Origin: Bernardetiaceae bacterium
GTDB taxonomy: Bacteria; Bacteroidota; Bacteroidia; Cytophagales; Thermoflexibacteraceae
Direction of reading: 5' to 3'
NCBI GenBank assembly: GCA_025454895.1
Contig: JALONO010000003.1
Span: forward strand, 1 to 37,789
DNA: 37,789 nt
Positions 16,838 through 25,357 of this stretch are shown here, one piece after another (the first letter of the stretch is position 1; every line of letters begins with the position of its first letter). The position numbers and the translations under genes were made by a program. The notes beneath the pieces were generated by a model. It ran no database searches, was not told the DNA's origin, and saw only the letters and a list, made by a program, of their open reading frames with translations.

Positions 16838-18198
16838 TTGAGGAGATTGGCAACCCCCAACGGGCCGGGTGGTGGGTAGGCTTGCACGGCCTACTGGGCA
16901 TCGCCTCGGCCTTTTCGCCCATCCCCATCATCATTTGGTTTTATTTGGTGGCGATCCTGTGCGTTCCCTTGCTGCTTACCGACCACAAACGAGTAGTTAC
17001 GCTGTTGCTGCTCATCGTTTACTTGTCGTCGTTTGAGCTTTTATGTCGCCTGGCAGATACCTCGCCCTACATTCCTTACGAACTGGGCAAATACCTCACT
17101 GGCCTGCTGTTGCTCACGGGCATCGTGGCGGGTGCGCGGCGGGGAGTGCTCGGGTGGTGGATGTTGGGACTGGCCATTCCTGGTTTTTTGATCGATCAAA
17201 GCGGCTTAGTTACCGCTAATAATCTTATTTTCAATGGCTTGGGCTGTCTCAATGTTGCTCTGGCCATTGTTTTTTTTGGCAGCCTGCGGCTTTCGGCGGG
17301 GCTGTTGCAACAGGTGCTCCGGGTGCTCCTGCTGGCCATTTTTGCGGCCCTTTGTTGCAGCATCATCAAAAACCCCCAACTTGACGAAGTAGAGTTTGAA
17401 TTAAGCTCGAGTGCCGCCATTGGAGGGGGGCTGGCCGCCAACCAGGTTTCTACCGCCTTGGGCCTAGGGATGTTCTTGGCGTTTTTGTTCTTGATCAACC
17501 ATTGGAAATGGACCGGCAGCCGCTGGGGCGATGCCCTGGCCGCAGCTTTGTTCGCCGTGCAGGGCTTGTTGACTTTTTCGCGCGGGGGCATGATCGGCGG
17601 GGCCTTGGCCATTTTGGTGGTGGGCGGCCACCGTTTGTTTTCCAGCCGGGGCGGGTTGGTGCAAGGGGCGGCGGCCAGGTTCTACGTTATAATAGGGGCG
17701 GTGGCCGTGGCGGCGGTATTCCTGTACGCTAACTCGCTCACCGGCGGCCAGTTATGGCTCCGTTACCAGGGTGAAAATTCGCGCACGATTAGCGGGCGCG
17801 ACGAAAAGAACTTGACCATCATCACTTCGGGCCGGATCGATATTTTTGAAGGCGATTTGGCCATTTGGGCCCAACACCCCGTAATGGGCTGCGGGGTAGG
17901 TGCCTCGCCGCCCCTACGCGAAGGCGTGGCCAATGGGTTATTGGCCCACGTAGAAGCCAGCCGCTTACTGGCCGAACACGGTTTATTTGGCTTGGCGTAC
18001 TTGGCTTTGCTGGCGGTGGCGGGCTTCCGTATCCTCATCAAAAAACAAGACCCTGCCACCCAAATGCTGCTACTCACCTTTTACGGGCTAGCCATTTACA
18101 CCACTTTCCACGCCGCCATGCGCACCTTTGTTTCGCCCTTGCTCATTGGGTTAAGCTATGTTACGATCCTACCGTCCGGCAAAAATTCTCCGCCCTAG
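16834..18198 (+). CDS. wzy: O-antigen polymerase / ligase-like membrane protein (Wzy family)
   Basis: This 454-residue protein has about 11-12 hydrophobic segments and a large extracytoplasmic loop. The Wzy_C-type signature is present: TFSRGGMIGGALAIL near residues 248-262, a loop containing SGRIDIFEGDLAIWAQHPVMG, and HVEASRLLAEHGLFGLAYL, where the histidine-containing motif is expected. Such proteins either polymerise flipped repeat units (Wzy) or ligate them to lipid A core (WaaL); sequence alone does not separate these. In a locus with Wzx, Wza and Wzc, the polymerase role is more likely. Its ATG overlaps the preceding stop (ATGA). Confidence 0.82.
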   Translation: MIEEIGNPQRAGWWVGLHGLLGIASAFSPIPIIIWFYLVAILCVPLLLTDHKRVVTLLLLIVYLSSFELLCRLADTSPYIPYELGKYLTGLLLLTGIVAGARRGVLGWWMLGLAIPGFLIDQSGLVTANNLIFNGLGCLNVALAIVFFGSLRLSAGLLQQVLRVLLLAIFAALCCSIIKNPQLDEVEFELSSSAAIGGGLAANQVSTALGLGMFLAFLFLINHWKWTGSRWGDALAAALFAVQGLLTFSRGGMIGGALAILVVGGHRLFSSRGGLVQGAAARFYVIIGAVAVAAVFLYANSLTGGQLWLRYQGENSRTISGRDEKNLTIITSGRIDIFEGDLAIWAQHPVMGCGVGASPPLREGVANGLLAHVEASRLLAEHGLFGLAYLALLAVAGFRILIKKQDPATQMLLLTFYGLAIYTTFHAAMRTFVSPLLIGLSYVTILPSGKNSPP

Positions 18199-18344
18199 AT
18201 CAGCAAGTTTTACCCAATCAACCGTAAAGCCCCCCTCCGCCTTGCAAACCTGGGTCTGAAAATTTCGCTTTTGGCAGAAACAAAATACTTATCATACGTT
18301 GCTTAAATATTCAAAATCAATTGTTCAGCGAGAAGTGAAAAACC

Positions 18345-19352
18345 ATGAGACTCCTCTACTTGGGCGATAAACTCTCCAAGCATACCCGCACCAAAGGAGT
18401 GATCGAAAACCTGGCCCCATTGCTGGCCGAGTTTTGCGAGATCAAAACCGCCTCAGACAAAAAAGCACCTATGGTGAGGGCTTTAGACTTTATCGGCCAT
18501 TTTTTCTGGTACGGGTTGCGGTCCGACCGGATCATGATCGACACCTACTCTACCCGCGCCTTTTACTATGCGTTTTTTATGGGTTTGCTTTGCTGGTTTT
18601 TCGGTAAGCCTTACTTTCTTTTCTTGCATGGAGGCAACTTGCCCGCCCGGTACGCGCGCAACCCACGCCTGGTCCATTTCCTCTTTGCCCGCGCCCGGGC
18701 TTTGGTGGCTCCCTCGGCTTACCTTTGCCAGTTTTTCCAAGCCCAGGGATACGGTATCACACTCATCCCCAATCATTTGGCTTTGAACGAGTACCCTTTT
18801 AAACAGCGGGCAGAAATTTATCCTAAACTTTTAAATATTAGAGGGTTGGGCAAGCCGTACAACCCTTTAATGACCCTCAAGGCCGTGGCCTTACTCAAGC
18901 CCAAAGTGCCAGGTTTGCAACTGGGCCTAGTGGGCGAACCATCGGAGCACTACTACCCCGAAGTGATGGCGTTTATTGCCCAGCACCATTTGGCCGATAC
19001 CGTGCGCCTGCTGAGGCGAATGCCCCAAAAAGACTGGATCGAGCTGGCTCATACGTTTGATATCATGGTATCTACCCCCGACATAGACAACACCCCGGTA
19101 AGCCTGTTGGAAGGCTTAGCCCTGGGTATGTGTGTGGTGAGCACCCGAGTGGGCGGAGTGCCCTATCTGGTAACCGACCGCGAGACGGTCCTTGTAGAAA
19201 GCAATGACCACGAGCAACTGGCCCGGCAAATTGAGCAGTTGCTCCAGGATCCGGCGCGGTGCCGGGCCTTATCGTGCAATGGGCGGCAAAAAGCCGAACA
19301 GTTTACCTGGGCTAACATTAAACCCGGGTGGGTCAAATTGTTAACTAGCTAA
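18345..19352 (+). CDS. Glycosyltransferase family 4
   Basis: This 335-residue protein begins MRLLYLGDKLSKHTRTKGVIENL, somewhat short for GT4. It has the hydrophobic acceptor-domain segment typical of membrane-associated glycosyltransferases (LLCWFFGKPYFLFLHGGNLPARY). The donor domain includes LGLVGEPSEHYYPEVMAFI and STPDIDNTPVSLLEGLALGMCVVSTRVGG, with the second glutamate of the EX7E region kept and the first position less clear. It is preceded by 146 AT-rich bases, which may contain a promoter, and is followed 6 bases later by the CapK-like gene. Sugar specificity is unknown. Confidence 0.83.
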   Translation: MRLLYLGDKLSKHTRTKGVIENLAPLLAEFCEIKTASDKKAPMVRALDFIGHFFWYGLRSDRIMIDTYSTRAFYYAFFMGLLCWFFGKPYFLFLHGGNLPARYARNPRLVHFLFARARALVAPSAYLCQFFQAQGYGITLIPNHLALNEYPFKQRAEIYPKLLNIRGLGKPYNPLMTLKAVALLKPKVPGLQLGLVGEPSEHYYPEVMAFIAQHHLADTVRLLRRMPQKDWIELAHTFDIMVSTPDIDNTPVSLLEGLALGMCVVSTRVGGVPYLVTDRETVLVESNDHEQLARQIEQLLQDPARCRALSCNGRQKAEQFTWANIKPGWVKLLTS

Positions 19353-19358
19353 CTCCCG

Positions 19359-20765
19359 GTGCTCGCCTTTCTGCAACAAATGTATCCCCGTTTGCCAGTT
19401 TGGCTCCAAAACGTGGGCATTAGCGCATTTGGCTACCATTGGTACCGGCGCCGTTTTGGGGGCGTGTTTGCCCAAGAGTTAAGAGCCTGCCTAGACCGTG
19501 AAGCCTATTCGGCCCAGCAATGGTCCCATTACCAAACCGAACGCTTGCAACGCTTGCTATTGCATGCCCAAGCCACCGTGCCTTATTATCAGCAGTTGTT
19601 CAAAACCCTGGGGCTTGGCCCGGCAGAATTAAAAAACTTTACCCTCGAGCAACTGCCGCGCCTGCCGTTGCTGGACAAAGCGACCTTCCGGCAGCAGGGC
19701 ACCTCATCTCTGCTCTCCTGCCAACTAGAGCCAAACGGGGAGTACTACAACAGCAGCGGCAGCACGGGCACGCCCACCCGTACCCGCTACTCGTTGCGGA
19801 TGCACCAACAATATTTTGCCATTTTCGAGGCCCGGATCAATTACTGGGCGGGCATCGACTACCAGACCCCGCGTGGGGTGATCGGCGGCCGCCGCATTGT
19901 GCCCGACGGGCCCGGCCGCCCGCCTTATTACCGTTACAATTGGGTAGAAAAGCAGACTTATTTTTCAGCTTATCACATTGGCCCTGGCACTGTCAAAAAC
20001 TATTTGGAAGGCTTGCGCAAACACAGAGCCCAATACCTAACCGGCTACGCGAGCGGCAATTACTTCCTGGCCCGGTTGATAGAAGAAGCGGGCCTAGCGG
20101 CCCCCCAGCTGCAAGCCGTGCTCACTTCTAGCGAAATGCTAACCCCGGATATGCGGGCCACGTTTGGCCGGGTTTACGGCTGTAAAACTTACGACTCGTA
20201 CAACGGCGTAGAGGTTTGCAACTTAATTTCCGAGTGCGAGCACGGCAAGCTCCACGTGGTGCCCGAGGTAGGCATTGTGGAAGTGCTGGACGCCCGAGGT
20301 CGGCCCTGCCCCCCGGGCCAGCCAGGCGAAGTAGTGTCCACTGGGCTGCTTAATTTCGACCAGCCGCTCATCCGCTACCGCATGGGCGACTTGATAACCC
20401 TTAGCCCCAACCAAACCTGTGCCTGCGGGCGGGCCATGCCCGTGGTGGAAGAAATAGTAGGGCGGCTCGAGGACACCATCATCGGCCCGGACGGCCGGGA
20501 AATGGTCCGTTTCCACGGGGTTTTCATTGGCGTACCCGGCTTGGTGGAAGCCCAAATTGTGCAGCACACCCTAACGGACATTGAAGTGAACCTGGTCGGG
20601 TCTGCCCATTACCAGTCTGAAAACAATCGATTAATCACCAACCGAATAATATCACAACTAGGCCCGGTAAAAGTACATATCAACTTGGTGCCCAGCATCC
20701 CCCGCACTCACAACGGCAAGTTTAAAGCCGTAATCTCCCACGTGAAACGACCAATTCCGGCATGA
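19359..20765 (+). CDS. capK: CapK / phenylacetate-CoA ligase-like adenylate-forming enzyme
   Basis: This 468-residue protein (GTG start) belongs to the PaaK-like branch of the ANL adenylating superfamily. The phosphate-binding motif A3 is NSSGSTGTPTRTRY near residues 131-144. The A5-like YDSYNGVEV and A7-like PLIRYRMGDL follow, then a Cys pair in TCACGRAMP, as in PaaK proteins. Such enzymes activate a carboxylic acid as an acyl-adenylate. CapK proteins are common in capsule and O-antigen loci, but their substrate is not established. Its stop overlaps the hisH2 ATG by 4 bases, tying it to the acetamidino module. It might supply an acyl or amide substituent; this is inference. Confidence 0.82.
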   Translation: MLAFLQQMYPRLPVWLQNVGISAFGYHWYRRRFGGVFAQELRACLDREAYSAQQWSHYQTERLQRLLLHAQATVPYYQQLFKTLGLGPAELKNFTLEQLPRLPLLDKATFRQQGTSSLLSCQLEPNGEYYNSSGSTGTPTRTRYSLRMHQQYFAIFEARINYWAGIDYQTPRGVIGGRRIVPDGPGRPPYYRYNWVEKQTYFSAYHIGPGTVKNYLEGLRKHRAQYLTGYASGNYFLARLIEEAGLAAPQLQAVLTSSEMLTPDMRATFGRVYGCKTYDSYNGVEVCNLISECEHGKLHVVPEVGIVEVLDARGRPCPPGQPGEVVSTGLLNFDQPLIRYRMGDLITLSPNQTCACGRAMPVVEEIVGRLEDTIIGPDGREMVRFHGVFIGVPGLVEAQIVQHTLTDIEVNLVGSAHYQSENNRLITNRIISQLGPVKVHINLVPSIPRTHNGKFKAVISHVKRPIPA

Positions 20766-21376
20766 CGTCCATTGTAATCATCGACTATGGCATGGGCAAT
20801 TTGGGGTCTATCCAAAACATGCTCAAAAAAATTGGACAACCGGCTGTCATTGCCTCTGAGCCTACGGTCGTAAGCCAAGCGGCTAAGCTCATTTTACCCG
20901 GCGTGGGCGCGTTTGACCACGCCATGGCTAACCTAGCCCAGCGGGGGCTGACCGAGGTTATTCAACAAAGGGTCGCGAAAGGCAGGCCCCTACTGGGCAT
21001 TTGCCTGGGCATGCAACTGCTGGCCCACCGTAGCGACGAAGGCACGCTGCCCGGCCTAGGTTTAGTGCCTGGGCAGGTGGTGAAGTTTAGCGTACCTGCG
21101 CCCCTTAAAATCCCCCATATGGGTTGGAATGTGGTGCAGTACCAAGCCAACAGCCCCCTTTTCCGAGGTTTTGCCAACTGGGACGAGGCGCGGTTTTACT
21201 TTGTCCATTCCTACTATTACCAATGCCACGACCCCGGCCACGTGGCCGCCACCACCTGGTACGGTACTCATTTCGCCTCCGCTGTGCAAAATGGACTAGT
21301 GTTTGGCACCCAGTTTCATCCAGAAAAAAGCCACAAATTTGGCCTTCTGTTGTTGCGCAACTTTGCTCAATTATAA
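20762..21376 (+). CDS. hisH2: HisH-type glutamine amidotransferase for sugar amidination
   Basis: This 204-residue class I glutaminase releases ammonia from glutamine. The nucleophile is Cys81 in GICLGMQLL, and His186/Glu188 in TQFHPEKS complete the triad. The start IVIIDYGMGNLGSI is typical of HisH. In histidine synthesis HisH works with HisF, but here it is followed by a diverged HisF and a WbpG amidotransferase, with no other his genes. The trio matches the module that makes acetamidino sugars such as ManNAc3NAmA in Pseudomonas aeruginosa O-antigen. The role in sugar amidination is therefore much more likely than histidine synthesis. Confidence 0.88.
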   Translation: MTSIVIIDYGMGNLGSIQNMLKKIGQPAVIASEPTVVSQAAKLILPGVGAFDHAMANLAQRGLTEVIQQRVAKGRPLLGICLGMQLLAHRSDEGTLPGLGLVPGQVVKFSVPAPLKIPHMGWNVVQYQANSPLFRGFANWDEARFYFVHSYYYQCHDPGHVAATTWYGTHFASAVQNGLVFGTQFHPEKSHKFGLLLLRNFAQL

Positions 21377-21380
21377 ACCT

Positions 21381-22139
21381 GTGCTCAAAACCCGCGTAAT
21401 CCCCGTATTGCTGCTGCGCAACGGCGGTTTGGTAAAAACCGTGAAATTTGACCGCGCCAACTACCTGGGCGATCCCCTCAATGCCGTTAAAATTTTCAAC
21501 GACAAGGAAGTGGACGAACTCGTGGTGCTCGACATCGATGCCAGTAAACGCGGCCACCGCCCTAATTTCGAACTGGTTAAACAACTGGCCTCCGAGTGCT
21601 TTATGCCCCTGGGCTACGGGGGAGGCATCAAATCGGTAGAAGATATTGGGCGGCTATTTACCATCGGGGTGGAAAAAGTGGTGATCAATTCGGCCGGTCT
21701 GTGCAACCTAGATTTGGTTGCCAACGCCGCCCAAGTATTTGGTAATCAAAGCATTGTGCTTAGCGTGGATGTTAAAAAAAACCTATGGGGCAATTTCACG
21801 GTGTATTCCCACGCCAAAGTACCACCGCCTCCGGTTGGTTTGTTGACCTTTTTGCAACAAGCCAGCCAAGCCGGGGCCGGGGAGATTTTGCTCAACGCCG
21901 TGGACCGCGACGGCACCATGACCGGCTACGACCTAACGCTGATACAACAAGTAGCCCAGGCGGTGCCCGTGCCCGTAGTGGCTTGCGGGGGGGCGGGCCA
22001 GCTCGCCCATTTGCGCCAAGCTGCCGATGCGGGCGCGTCGGGCGTGGCGGCTGGTAGTTTATTTGTGTACCACGGGCCTCACCGGGCCGTGCTCATTAAC
22101 TACCCCGCCCCCTCGGTACTTCAAAGTTTGTTGGGTTGA
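21381..22139 (+). CDS. hisF2: HisF2/AglZ-type acetamidino modification protein
   Basis: This 252-residue TIM-barrel protein (GTG 21381, 4 bases after hisH2) is a HisF homologue. In true HisF the two catalytic aspartates are Asp11 and Asp130 (Thermotoga numbering). Here the first position is leucine (IPVLLLRNGG instead of CLDVKDG), while the second aspartate appears kept in LSVDVKKN. Loss of the first argues against imidazole-glycerol-phosphate synthase activity. It fits the HisF2/AglZ group, thought to channel ammonia from HisH to the WbpG amidotransferase. Phosphate-binding loops (GYGGGIKS, CGGAGQ, AAGSLF) remain. An upstream in-frame start at 21303 would overlap hisH2 heavily and is rejected. 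Confidence 0.88.
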   Translation: MLKTRVIPVLLLRNGGLVKTVKFDRANYLGDPLNAVKIFNDKEVDELVVLDIDASKRGHRPNFELVKQLASECFMPLGYGGGIKSVEDIGRLFTIGVEKVVINSAGLCNLDLVANAAQVFGNQSIVLSVDVKKNLWGNFTVYSHAKVPPPPVGLLTFLQQASQAGAGEILLNAVDRDGTMTGYDLTLIQQVAQAVPVPVVACGGAGQLAHLRQAADAGASGVAAGSLFVYHGPHRAVLINYPAPSVLQSLLG

Positions 22140-22387
22140 ACGTTATTGGTCAACGCCCGCTTTTTCAGGGCTAGTCTTTTTGATAATCCTAGAATAACTT
22201 ACTGATTGTATAACTCTTTTACACCTGATTATCAATTATTTACAGCACAAAAAACCCGCAATTCCTATTTTATTTTGGTATTATTTTGCTTCTAAACAAT
22301 TTTCACCTGGGTTAAAAAAGAAGAAAATCGGCTTAAACTTCTTCATCAATCCGTTTTTTAAAAACCACCTGACCACATTCCGCAAAC

Positions 22388-23530
22388 ATGTCTGCCACCA
22401 CCAGAGCCTATCAAATCTGTACCAAAACCGTGATGGACACCGTGGGCGATCCCGATATTGTTTTTGACCCGGCCGGGGTTTGCCACTACTACCACGAGTT
22501 CTCGGCCAAGTTGAGGATCAGGGTGCCGCCCGCGCCGGAAAACCAACGGCAACTGGATCAACTGGTGGCCCAGATCAAAGCCTCGGGCCAGGGTAAGGCC
22601 TACGACTGCATAATCGGCATCAGTGGCGGGGTGGACAGCACTTATACCGCCTGGTTGGTAAAGCAAATGGGGCTGCGGCCCCTGGCTGTCCACGTCGACA
22701 ACGGCTGGAATTCTGAACTGGCCGTAAAAAACATCGAGAACATCCTGAACAAGCTGGGCATCGACCTTTACACTGAGGTGCTGGACTGGGCCATGTTCAA
22801 AGATCTGCAATTATCGTTTTTGAAAGCCTCCACGCCGGATGGCGAAATTCCCACCGACCACGCCATTGTGGCCGTCTTGTATAAAATGGCGGCCAAGTTC
22901 GGCCTCAAGTACATCGTGAGTGGCATGAATTTCCGCAACGAAGGCCTGTTGCCCCCCTCTTGGGCCAGAGGCTATTTAGACTGGCGGTACATCCGCTCCG
23001 TCCACCAGCGTTTTGGGTCGGCCTCTTTGGCTTCGTTCCCTCACCTTTCGGTGGGGCGGTTCCTGTATTACAATTTAGCGAAGGGCATTCGCAGCGTCTC
23101 GTTGATCAACTATATCGACTTTAATAAAAGCGAGGCGATGGCCCTGATCCAACGGGAGTTAGGTTGGCAGTACTACGGCGGCAAACACTATGAGTCGATT
23201 TATACCCGGTTTTACCAATCGTACATATTGCCCCAAAAATTCAATATCGACAAACGAAAGGCCCACTTGACCTGCCTGATCATCGCCACGGGCGAGATAA
23301 CCCGCGACCAGGCCCTGGCCCAATTGCAACAGCCCCCCGCCGACCCCGACCTAGTGGCCCAAGACAAAGAGTACGTGATCAAGAAATTGGGCATCGACGA
23401 GGCCGCGTTTGAAGCTCTGCTGCAACTCCCGGTCAAAAGCATTTTAGACTACCCCAATTTGCATTGGTTGGAGAAAAAATTTCGGCAGTGGCTCCACCGG
23501 CTGCGCAAAATGGGCCTGTTACCTAATTGA
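22388..23530 (+). CDS. wbpG: WbpG-family N-acetyl sugar amidotransferase
   Basis: This 380-residue protein has the ATP-pyrophosphatase PP-loop motif GISGGVDSTYTAWL near residues 77-90, the mark of enzymes that adenylate a carbonyl before ammonia attack. WbpG-type proteins convert a sugar N-acetyl group to acetamidino using ammonia from HisH/HisF. The close homologues PseA and PtmG do the same on nonulosonic acids. The order hisH2-hisF2-wbpG is conserved with other O-antigen loci, although 248 AT-rich bases separate it from hisF2. Likely substrate: UDP-ManNAc3NAcA made by the wbpDEIB genes downstream; the CMP-nonulosonate is an alternative. Confidence 0.9.
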   Translation: MSATTRAYQICTKTVMDTVGDPDIVFDPAGVCHYYHEFSAKLRIRVPPAPENQRQLDQLVAQIKASGQGKAYDCIIGISGGVDSTYTAWLVKQMGLRPLAVHVDNGWNSELAVKNIENILNKLGIDLYTEVLDWAMFKDLQLSFLKASTPDGEIPTDHAIVAVLYKMAAKFGLKYIVSGMNFRNEGLLPPSWARGYLDWRYIRSVHQRFGSASLASFPHLSVGRFLYYNLAKGIRSVSLINYIDFNKSEAMALIQRELGWQYYGGKHYESIYTRFYQSYILPQKFNIDKRKAHLTCLIIATGEITRDQALAQLQQPPADPDLVAQDKEYVIKKLGIDEAAFEALLQLPVKSILDYPNLHWLEKKFRQWLHRLRKMGLLPN

Positions 23531-24762
23531 CCTCCCCGCCTTTGGAAGAACGCAAAACCATTTGGGTGATCAACCAATTTGCCGGCACGCCCACCTCGGG
23601 CTGGGGCGAGCGGCATTATTACTTGGCCCAGGCCTGGCTCGCGGCGGGTTACCGGGTGAGCATCATTTCTGGCTCGTACAACCACCTGTTTAGCCAACTG
23701 CCCGCCGCCCCCCGCACCTATAATTTGGAACCGACCGACGGCCGTCTTTTTTGTTGGGTAAAAACGCCCCGTTACCGCGGCCAAAGCCCCTTGCGGTTCT
23801 GGAGCATGTGGGTATTTGCCTGGCGGGTGCTGTTTGTGCCCGTTGAGGCCCTGGGCCGGCCAGATCACATCATCATTTCCTCGATGCCGATTTTTCCGGT
23901 GCTTTCGGCCTTTTTGCTGAAAAAGCGGTGGAAGGCGAAGCACCTTTTTTTTGAGATCCGGGACTTGTGGCCCCTCACGCTCATGCACTTGGGCGGATTT
24001 TCGCGGTGGCACCCCGTGGTAATGGTACTGGCCTGGTTCGAGCGGTTTGGCTACCGCCGGGCCGACAAGGTGGTGTCGCTACTACCCAACGCCCATCACC
24101 ACATTAACGCCATCACTGGCAACCCGGCCAAGTTTGCTTACATCCCTAACGGGCTAAGCACCAACTTGCTGGCCGACGAGCCGTTGGATCCCGACGTGCT
24201 GGCCGTAATCCCTCAAAATAAATTTGTGGTGGGCTACACCGGCACTTTTGGCCTGGCCAATGCCCTGGAGTATTTGGCAGAAGCGGCCGCTTTGCTCCAG
24301 CAACACCCGCAAATTTGTTTTGTCCTGGTCGGCGACGGCTATTTAAAAGATCAACTGGCGGCCCAGGCCCAAACCCTCAACAACTTGGTATTGGTGAGAA
24401 AAATCCGCAAAAACCAAGTGCAAGCCATGTTGCGGCATTTCGATGTCTGCTTTGTGGGCCGCAACGGCTCACCTTTGTTCGACCACGGGGTCTCGGCCAA
24501 CAAATATTTTGATTACATGCTGGCCGGTAAACCCATATTGGCGGCCAACAACCTGATTAAAGACCCGGTGGAGCTTTCTGGCGGAGGAGTCATTGTTGCC
24601 CCCGATTCGGCCGAGGCCATTGCCCAGGGGGTGCTCTCGTTGTACCAGATGCCCGCCCCGGCCCGGATAGCTCTCGGGCAAAAGGGGCGCGAATATGTAA
24701 CCAAATATCACGACATGAACTATTTATCTTCGCTATACCTAAACCTATTCCAACAGCCCTAA
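23527..24762 (+). CDS. Glycosyltransferase family 4 (WbuB-like)
   Basis: This protein of about 411 residues opens IWVINQFAGTPTSGWGERHYYLAQ and resembles the WbuB/FnlB-neighbour group of GT4 enzymes, which transfer acetamido-deoxy sugars in O-antigens. The central segment FFEIRDLWPLTLMHLGGF is characteristic of that group. The donor domain includes FVVGYTGTFGLANALEYLAEA and LFDHGVSANKYFDYMLAGKPIL. The assumed TTG start overlaps the wbpG stop (TTGA); later TTG or GTG codons would shorten it by only a few residues. It sits between wbpG and wbpD, so it may transfer the amidino-uronic acid; this is inferred from position. Confidence 0.86.
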   Translation: MTSPPLEERKTIWVINQFAGTPTSGWGERHYYLAQAWLAAGYRVSIISGSYNHLFSQLPAAPRTYNLEPTDGRLFCWVKTPRYRGQSPLRFWSMWVFAWRVLFVPVEALGRPDHIIISSMPIFPVLSAFLLKKRWKAKHLFFEIRDLWPLTLMHLGGFSRWHPVVMVLAWFERFGYRRADKVVSLLPNAHHHINAITGNPAKFAYIPNGLSTNLLADEPLDPDVLAVIPQNKFVVGYTGTFGLANALEYLAEAAALLQQHPQICFVLVGDGYLKDQLAAQAQTLNNLVLVRKIRKNQVQAMLRHFDVCFVGRNGSPLFDHGVSANKYFDYMLAGKPILAANNLIKDPVELSGGGVIVAPDSAEAIAQGVLSLYQMPAPARIALGQKGREYVTKYHDMNYLSSLYLNLFQQP

Positions 24763-24775
24763 CGGCGGTTCACTC

Positions 24776-25357
24776 ATGGAAACCCCACCCTATTTTGCCC
24801 ATCCCACGGCCGTGATCGACGACGGGTGTGAAATTGGCGAAGGCACCAAAATTTGGCACTTTGCCCACCTGATGACCGGCTGCCACTTGGGCCGCCACTG
24901 TAACATTGGCCAAAACGTGGTGATCTCGCCCGGGGTAACGTTAGGCAACAACGTGAAGGTGCAAAACAACGTATCGATTTACACTGGGGTTACTTGCGAC
25001 GACGACGTGTTCCTCGGCCCTTCGTGCGTGTTTACCAATGTGAGCAACCCACGCAGTGCCGTAGCGCGCCGCCACCAGTACGAGCGCACGCACTTGGGGC
25101 AAGGGGCCACCATCGGGGCCAACGCCACCATTGTATGCGGGCACCAAATTGGCCGGTTTGCCTTTGTGGGGGCCGGGGCCGTGGTTACCCGCTCGGTACC
25201 CGCCTATGCCCTGGTGGTGGGCAACCCGGCCCGCCAAACTGGCTGGATGAGCGAGTACGGCCACAAGCTTAAATTCGATACCAGCGGCCAGGCCGTTTGC
25301 CCGGAGAGCGGGCAGGTTTATCTGCTTGAAAATCAAATAGTAACCCGCCTGCCATGA
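24776..25357 (+). CDS. wbpD: UDP-2-acetamido-3-amino-glucuronate N-acetyltransferase
   Basis: This 193-residue enzyme is a left-handed beta-helix (hexapeptide repeat) acetyltransferase with many I/V-G-x-x-x-x repeats between residues 15 and 165. The C-terminal ARQTGWMSEYGHKLKF is typical of WbpD/WlbB, which acetylates the 3-amino group of UDP-GlcNAc3NA with acetyl-CoA to give UDP-GlcNAc3NAcA. It overlaps the aminotransferase gene by 4 bases. The neighbours wbpE, wbpI and wbpB encode the other steps, which strongly supports this substrate over the bacillosamine pathway. Confidence 0.92.
   Translation: METPPYFAHPTAVIDDGCEIGEGTKIWHFAHLMTGCHLGRHCNIGQNVVISPGVTLGNNVKVQNNVSIYTGVTCDDDVFLGPSCVFTNVSNPRSAVARRHQYERTHLGQGATIGANATIVCGHQIGRFAFVGAGAVVTRSVPAYALVVGNPARQTGWMSEYGHKLKFDTSGQAVCPESGQVYLLENQIVTRLP

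Noticed and set aside
20762-22139. Histidine biosynthesis genes hisH and hisF
   Set aside because: No other his genes nearby, HisF lacks its first catalytic aspartate, and wbpG follows; sugar amidination explains them better.
22140-22387. Riboswitch or promoter before wbpG
   Set aside because: The 248-base gap is AT-rich, but I found no exact TAnnTTTG box and no convincing conserved fold.
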